Shown: piece after piece, positions 59,652-64,000 of the stretch
How the letters are laid out: the number at the start of each line of letters is the position of its first letter
How positions within the stretch are numbered: position 1 is the stretch's first letter
Assembly: GCF_014199535.1 (NCBI RefSeq)
Contig: NZ_JACHNV010000001.1
Coordinates: forward strand, 682,001-746,000
Direction of reading: 5' to 3'
Length of the DNA stretch: 64,000 bases
Origin: Hymenobacter latericoloratus
Lineage (GTDB): Bacteria > Bacteroidota > Bacteroidia > Cytophagales > Hymenobacteraceae
The notes under the pieces: generated by a model
What the model was told of the DNA's origin: nothing
The model's input: only the letters and a program-made list of their open reading frames with translations
Databases searched by the model: none
Program-made: the position numbers and the translations under genes

Positions 59652-60851
59652 ATGCAACATCTACTGCCCCGCATTAAAACCCTGGCGGCCGAAACGGCGG
59701 CCGATACCGTAGCTCTGCGCGAGCATCTGCATGCCCACCCGGAGCTGTCGTTTCAGGAACATGACACCGTAGCTTTCGTGACGGAGCAGCTGCGGCAGTT
59801 GGGCCTGCGGCCCCAGCCCATTGCCGGTACGGGGGTAGTAGCCCTCATAGAAGGCCGGAACCCCGGCTCCCGCACCGTGGCCCTGCGCGCCGACATGGAC
59901 GCGCTGCCTATTACGGAGCAAAACGACGTGCCTTACAAATCCCGGAACCCCGGCGTGATGCACGCCTGCGGCCACGATGTGCACACGGCCTCCCTGCTGG
60001 GCGCGGCCCGCATCCTGACCCAGCTGCGCGACGAGTTTGAAGGCACCGTGAAGCTGATGTTCCAGCCCGGTGAAGAGCTGCTACCGGGGGGCGCTTCTCT
60101 TATGATTAAGGAAGGAGTGCTGGAAAACCCGAAGCCGGCCAGCGTGCTGGGCCAGCACGTATTTCCGCGCCTGCCGGCCGGCAAAGTAGGCTTGCGGGCC
60201 GGCCGCTACATGGCCAGCACCGATGAGCTGTACCTGACCGTGCGCGGCCAGGGCGGCCACGGTGCCATGCCCGAGCAGAACCTGGACCCGGTAGTAGTAG
60301 CCGCGCATATTATCGTGGCGGCCCAGCAGATTGTCAGCCGCCGCGCCAACCCCAAGCTGCCCTCCGTGCTGTCGTTCGGGAAGGTAATTGCCCAGGGTGC
60401 CACCAACGTTATTCCCAACGAAGTGTACATCGAAGGCACGTTCCGGACCCTGAACGAGGAGTGGCGCAACGAGGCTCACCAGCACCTGCGCCGCCTCTGC
60501 GAGGGCCTGGCCGACAGCATGGGCACTACCTGTGAGCTGGAAATCCGCCGGGGCTACCCCTACCTCGAGAACGAACCCGCCCTGACGGCCCGCACCGAAC
60601 AAGCCGCCGTGGAGTACCTGGGCCGCGAAAACGTGGTGGAGCTGGACCAATGGATGGCCGCCGAGGACTTCGCTTACTTTAGCCAGGCCGCCAGCGCCTG
60701 CTTCTACCGCCTGGGCACGGCCGCCGCTGACGGCAGCGGCCGCCACACCTCCTCCGTGCACACCCCCACCTTCGACATCGACCCGAAAGCCCTGGAAACC
60801 GGCCCCGGCCTGATGGCCTGGCTGACCCTGCGGGAACTGGCCGAAAAGTAG
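59652..60851 (+). CDS. M20 family amidohydrolase
   Basis: 399 residues from the ATG at 59652 (MQHLLPRIKTLAAETAADTV); the longer frame upstream has no similarity. Di-metal hydrolase of the N-acyl-amino-acid/hippurate type: HAHPELSFQEHD, ALRADMDALPI, MHACGHDVHTASLLGAAR with metal ligands, FQPGEELLPGGASLMI with the catalytic Glu pair, and the dimerisation domain near 190-300 (GQGGHGAMPEQNLDPVV). Cytosolic, no signal peptide. Substrate uncertain: amino-acid or indole conjugates are typical. Confidence 0.92.
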   Translation: MQHLLPRIKTLAAETAADTVALREHLHAHPELSFQEHDTVAFVTEQLRQLGLRPQPIAGTGVVALIEGRNPGSRTVALRADMDALPITEQNDVPYKSRNPGVMHACGHDVHTASLLGAARILTQLRDEFEGTVKLMFQPGEELLPGGASLMIKEGVLENPKPASVLGQHVFPRLPAGKVGLRAGRYMASTDELYLTVRGQGGHGAMPEQNLDPVVVAAHIIVAAQQIVSRRANPKLPSVLSFGKVIAQGATNVIPNEVYIEGTFRTLNEEWRNEAHQHLRRLCEGLADSMGTTCELEIRRGYPYLENEPALTARTEQAAVEYLGRENVVELDQWMAAEDFAYFSQAASACFYRLGTAAADGSGRHTSSVHTPTFDIDPKALETGPGLMAWLTLRELAEK

Positions 60852-61168
60852 CCTCTACCCGGTCCTTGCGCTCCGGTCCGACGCCGGAGGCGTCCGACCG
60901 GGTAGTGGGGTGGTGTCTGAATCATGGAGCTTTTTCAGCTCGTTAAGTTGTTGCAGTGTCAATTTGACATCATCTTGGGAAGCTGATTATACTTGTTTGA
61001 ACTATAATGAGGGGCATTTTCTCAAAGTAACAGCGGTTGCTGCAGCAGATTATTTTCGAAATAATGACAAATTGACTGTAATAATGCATTGGTATAGAAT
61101 TTATAGAGTACAGGTGTCGCCACACTGCTGGCGACGCTCAAACCTGAACTCAAAACTTCTAGATTACC
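60852..61168. promoter_or_regulatory. hsp20 upstream region with three inverted repeats
   Basis: AT-richer than its surroundings. Holds TGTCAA-T-TTGACA (60957-60969), ATTATTT-TCG-AAATAAT (61049-61065) and a hairpin GTCGCCA-CACTGC-TGGCGAC (61116-61135) 33 bases before the ATG. TTGACT at 61072 and TATAGA at 61093 resemble general promoter boxes but are 15 apart. A 92-codon frame through this region is not convincing. Confidence 0.4.
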
Positions 61169-61612
61169 ATGGCAACTCTGCTGTATAACAACCTGCCTGC
61201 CCTACGTCCTTCCCGTGCTTTCAGCTCGGTTCTCAATGAAATGCTGCGCGACACGTTGCCCTCGCAAACCGCGCCTTCCCAGAGCTTTATTCCGCAAGCC
61301 GATATTGTGGAGCTGGAGCAGGGCTTTGAGCTACACCTGATGCTGCCCGGCGTAGCGAAGGAAAACGTAAAGATTGACTTCCACGAGGGCAAACTCACGG
61401 TAACCGGTGAGCGCAAAGCCCCGGAAGCCACCGAGAACGGACCGAAATTCCGGCGTGTAGAGTCGGGCTACGGGGCCTTTACCCGCACCTTCCGCCTGCC
61501 CGACACCGTGGACGTAACCGCCATTGATGCCCAGCTTCAGGACGGGGTGCTCCGCCTGTTGCTGCCCTTCGACAGCAAGAAGGTAACCAAGCATCAGATT
61601 GAAGTGCGCTAA
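61169..61612 (+). CDS. Small heat shock protein, Hsp20/alpha-crystallin family
   Basis: 147 residues. ATP-independent chaperone that holds unfolding proteins. N-terminal arm (ALRPSRAFSSVLNEML), alpha-crystallin domain from about 47: ADIVELEQGFELHLMLPGVAKENVKIDFHEGKLTVTGER, then YGAFTRTFRLPDTVDVTAIDAQLQDGVLRLLLPF. The oligomer-locking IxI/V-type end is QIEVR, a weak match. Single gene with its own upstream regulatory-looking region and a terminator. Confidence 0.93.
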   Translation: MATLLYNNLPALRPSRAFSSVLNEMLRDTLPSQTAPSQSFIPQADIVELEQGFELHLMLPGVAKENVKIDFHEGKLTVTGERKAPEATENGPKFRRVESGYGAFTRTFRLPDTVDVTAIDAQLQDGVLRLLLPFDSKKVTKHQIEVR

Positions 61613-61627
61613 GCGCGGCAATTCAGG

Positions 61628-61659
61628 AAAAAAGGCACCCCTTGCTGGTGCCTTTTTTC
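61628..61659 (+). terminator. Terminator of hsp20
   Basis: AAAAAAGGCACC pairs with GGTGCCTTTTTT around CCTTGCT, followed by C. Good for both directions. Confidence 0.9.
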
Positions 61660-61903
61660 TTGTTTCGTGTGTTCTTACATCAGTAGCCGGAGGGGTAGGA
61701 GTGGGCCGTTGCCAGGCAGGTAATCTACCAACCGGCTAATTTCCTCCTTCAACAGGCATGCAACCGGACACCATTCGCTAGGTATCTAGCGTTAGGTAGG
61801 CAGCCAGGGAGTTGGGGCATCTTGGAAAGTCCCGCCGCATGGTTCGCTCACGATTCTGTTGTATTTTCAACTCGACATCTTTCATCTCACCTCTTTCTTA
61901 CCC

Positions 61904-63412
61904 ATGCAAGCAAAACAAATGATGCTCGGTCTGCTTGGTTCCGCCATTTTGGGTGGAGGCGTGGCCGTGGGTGGGTACAAGCTGCTGGAACCGGAGCGCG
62001 GCCTTGCGCCCCAGACCGTAGCTGCCGACCCGAACGTTCGGTACACCAGTGAGTTGCGCAATAGCACTTACACCGTGCCCGAAGGGTTAAATTTCACGGC
62101 TGCCGCTGCTTCCGTAACGCCGGCCGTAGTGCACGTCATGACGGAGTACGCCCCCAAGGCCAGCCAGGGCGGCGACATGTCGCGCATGGACCCCTTCCTG
62201 CGCCAGTTCTTCGGGGAAGAGTTTGACCAGTACCAGGGTCGCGGCCGCCAGCAAGGGCCGCAGCAGGGTTCGGGCTCAGGCGTTATCATCGCCGCCAACG
62301 GCTACATCGTGACCAACAACCACGTCATTGAGAAGGCCGACAAGATTGAAGTGGTGATGGACGACAAGCGCAAGTTCCAGGCGGAGCTGGTGGGCGCCGA
62401 CCCTACCACCGACCTGGCCTTGTTGAAAGTGAAGGCTGATAACCTGCCCTTCGTGCGCTACGGCAACTCCGATAACGTGAAAGTAGGGGAGTGGGTACTG
62501 GCCGTGGGTAACCCCTTCAACCTGAACTCTACGGTTACGGCCGGCATCATCTCGGCCAAGGGCCGCAACATCAACATTCTGCGCCGCGAGGACAACATGG
62601 GCATCGAGTCGTTCCTGCAGACGGACGCGGTGGTGAACCCCGGCAACTCGGGCGGGGCCCTGGTAAACCTCAACGGCGACCTGGTGGGGATTAACTCGGC
62701 TATTGCCTCGCACACCGGCTCCTTCGAGGGCTACTCGTTTGCCGTGCCCAGCTCCATCGTGAGCAAAGTAGTGGATGACCTGCTGAAGTACAAGACGGTG
62801 CAGCGGGCTCTGCTGGGCGTCCAGATTCGGGAGGTAGATGCTACCCTGGCTTCGGAGAAAAAGCTGAAAAGCCTGAATGGCGTGTACGTAATGAGCCTGG
62901 GCAAAAACAGCTCCGCCGCCGACGCAGGCTTGCAGGAAGGCGACATCATCACGGAAATCAACGGGGTGAAGGTGAACACCTCCTCGCAGCTGCAGGAGCA
63001 GGTGGCCCGCTTCCGTCCCGGCGACAAAATCAAGGTGACGTATCTGCGCGGCAGCGACTCGCGGGTGGCCACGGCTACCCTGCGTAACGCCACCGGCACC
63101 ACTGACATTGTGCGGGACGAAGTAGCAACGCTGAAGTACGAAGGCGCTACTCTGGCGCCGGTGAGCCGCCAGGAGCTCAACAAGCTCGGCATTGACGGCG
63201 GAGCCAAGATTAACGGCATCAAAGGCTCGAACTTCCGCGAAACCGGCATTGCCGATGGCTTCATCATCACCCGCATCGACAAGAACAAGGTGACCAAGCC
63301 CCAGGACGTGCAGCGCTACCTCGAAGCCGCCAAAGAAACCGATGGCGCCCTGGTAGAAGGCGTGTACCCCGACGGCCGCAAAGCTTACTACCCCATTGGG
63401 CAGGCGCAGTAA
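61904..63412 (+). CDS. HtrA/DegP-like periplasmic serine protease
   Basis: 502 residues from the ATG at 61904 (MQAKQMMLGLLGSAILGGGV); a TTG 15 codons upstream is unlikely. N-terminal membrane anchor or signal, then a trypsin-like domain with His in YIVTNNHVIEKA, Asp in DPTTDLALLK and Ser in DAVVNPGNSGGALVN. One clear PDZ domain (SLGKNSSAADAGLQEGDIITEINGVKVNTSSQL) and a second, degenerate one (GSNFRETGIADGFIITRIDKNKV). Quality control of envelope proteins; may act with the Hsp20 gene upstream under stress, though separately transcribed. Confidence 0.93.
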   Translation: MQAKQMMLGLLGSAILGGGVAVGGYKLLEPERGLAPQTVAADPNVRYTSELRNSTYTVPEGLNFTAAAASVTPAVVHVMTEYAPKASQGGDMSRMDPFLRQFFGEEFDQYQGRGRQQGPQQGSGSGVIIAANGYIVTNNHVIEKADKIEVVMDDKRKFQAELVGADPTTDLALLKVKADNLPFVRYGNSDNVKVGEWVLAVGNPFNLNSTVTAGIISAKGRNINILRREDNMGIESFLQTDAVVNPGNSGGALVNLNGDLVGINSAIASHTGSFEGYSFAVPSSIVSKVVDDLLKYKTVQRALLGVQIREVDATLASEKKLKSLNGVYVMSLGKNSSAADAGLQEGDIITEINGVKVNTSSQLQEQVARFRPGDKIKVTYLRGSDSRVATATLRNATGTTDIVRDEVATLKYEGATLAPVSRQELNKLGIDGGAKINGIKGSNFRETGIADGFIITRIDKNKVTKPQDVQRYLEAAKETDGALVEGVYPDGRKAYYPIGQAQ

Positions 63413-63422
63413 GCTTGCCTGA

Positions 63423-63479
63423 GCTACAAAACAGAAGCGCCCCCCGCTACTTTAGCGGGGGGCGCTTCTGTTTTGTAGC
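63423..63479. terminator. 27-bp perfect inverted repeat, bidirectional terminator
   Basis: Left arm 63423-63449 and right arm 63453-63479 are exact inverted copies around CTT. Both ends carry AAAAC / GTTTT. It lies between the stop codons of two converging genes, 10 and 11 bases from them. Confidence 0.9.
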
Positions 63480-63490
63480 CGGCTGGTTTG

Positions 63491-63898
63491 CTACCCCAGC
63501 AGCCACTGCAAAGCGGGGCCTTCTTCAATGAACAGGCGCATGTGGTAGGTGCGCTCCGGAGCCAGTCCAAAGTTCAGGTACTGCTCCTGCGTCGGGTCGG
63601 CCTTGTAAATTTCCAGCCGCGCCGGTGAGCACAGCACCGCCAGGCGCAGGGGCTGGGGCGCCAGTTGGGCCGCCGCGCCGGGGTAGAACTCGTGGGTAGT
63701 CCACTGCCCGATTTCCGGGTCGAGCTCATTGCGGCGGCGTACATCCAGCAACCAGCGGCTCAGGTGGTGGTGGGTGGCGGCCGCCAGAATGGCTTGGTAA
63801 TCAGCCCGCAGCTGGGCCGAAGACGCCTGCATGGGCCAGCGGGCTACCAGAACCCCCAGATCGGGGCGGCTAGTGATGGTGCAGACAGTATCCGACAT
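63491..63898 (-). CDS. Uncharacterised small protein, possibly STAS-like
   Basis: 135 residues, no signal peptide. Alternating strand/helix pattern: VCTITSRPDLGVLVARWP, SSAQLRADYQAILAAATHHHLSRWLLDVRRRNEL, LRLAVLCSPARLEIYK, then TYHMRLFIEEGPALQWLLG. The layout recalls SpoIIAA/STAS-like proteins frequent in Hymenobacter-type genomes, but I cannot confirm the family. Converges with the HtrA gene. Confidence 0.6.
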   Translation of the reverse strand: MSDTVCTITSRPDLGVLVARWPMQASSAQLRADYQAILAAATHHHLSRWLLDVRRRNELDPEIGQWTTHEFYPGAAAQLAPQPLRLAVLCSPARLEIYKADPTQEQYLNFGLAPERTYHMRLFIEEGPALQWLLG

Positions 63899-64000
63899 AG
63901 CGTGAAGATACGCAGCGGCCTGGGAATCAGATTTCGCGAGCCGGTTGGGGGTAGGTCGCTGCTTTGGCGGTTTGCGGCCCTAGGCCGGCAAAGCGAAAGG

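Noticed and set aside
61116..61135. RNA thermometer of the ROSE or fourU type upstream of hsp20
   Set aside because: The hairpin is 33 bases from the start codon and does not cover a ribosome-binding site or the ATG.
60910..61188. Plus-strand frame of 92 codons upstream of hsp20
   Set aside because: Overlaps the hsp20 start and the inverted repeats, and its composition is not coding-like.

Overview
The window looks like a chromosomal stretch of a GC-rich Bacteroidota, most probably Hymenobacter or a close relative (Cytophagales). The evidence is: (i) promoters of the Bacteroidota type, with a TAxxTTTG -7 box and a TTTG-like -33 box about 19-20 bases upstream, and starts that lack a Shine-Dalgarno sequence; (ii) secreted proteins with type IX secretion (Por) C-terminal tails; (iii) a DUF3467 gene behind rpoC; (iv) zinc-free forms of S14 and L36; (v) a GC-rich base composition. 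The genus is an inference from these traits and remembered sequence similarity, not from a database search.

Layout. 1-3000: the 3' end of rpoC with a strong terminator, an unrecognised small gene and a DUF3467 gene. 3115-3999: a putative glycosyltransferase. 4187-7744: rpsL-rpsG-fusA-rpsJ, closed by a terminator. 7872-9194: an O-antigen-ligase-like membrane protein between rpsJ and rplC, where these operons are usually joined. 9497-24795: S10, spc and alpha gene sets (rplC to rpsN, then rpsH to rplQ, with secY, map, infA, rpmJ and rpoA), with several structured leaders and internal promoters. 25210-26998: enolase and an FtsB/DivIC-like division protein.

27034-33110: envelope and housekeeping genes: a T9SS CARDB protein, a small secreted protein, anmK, an HscA-type Hsp70 and an L,D-transpeptidase-family lipoprotein, followed by a gene-poor tract with an AT-rich core. 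33830-37318: a compact co-directional set for the cell envelope: a monohaem cytochrome lipoprotein, YceI, a DUF5777 barrel, a CHRD lipoprotein, an HMA-like protein without its metal motif and a truncated haemoglobin carried as a lipoprotein. 37403-45496: a T9SS alpha-amylase, a second L,D-transpeptidase-family protein, an Ldh-family oxidoreductase, a Ppx/GppA phosphatase, an RlmI-like methyltransferase and dapF. 45605-48262: a beta-barrel protein, an aldo/keto reductase and a GNAT acetyltransferase.

48429-54663: a surface-glycan cluster: a GT-B glycosyltransferase, UDP-galactopyranose mutase (glf), a GH1-like protein translationally coupled to an RmlD-like reductase, and an acyltransferase-3 membrane protein. 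54809-63898: secA, deoC overlapping a SPOR-like lipoprotein, an M20 amidohydrolase, Hsp20, an HtrA/DegP protease and a small unknown protein.

The two best candidates for little-described biology are the envelope haem/redox set (33830-37318) and the galactofuranose-type glycan set (48429-54663). The RNA leaders inside the ribosomal operons and a degenerate inverted-repeat element (43160-43348 and 51005-51110) are also worth testing. No tRNA, rRNA, CRISPR array, transposase or prophage gene was found.
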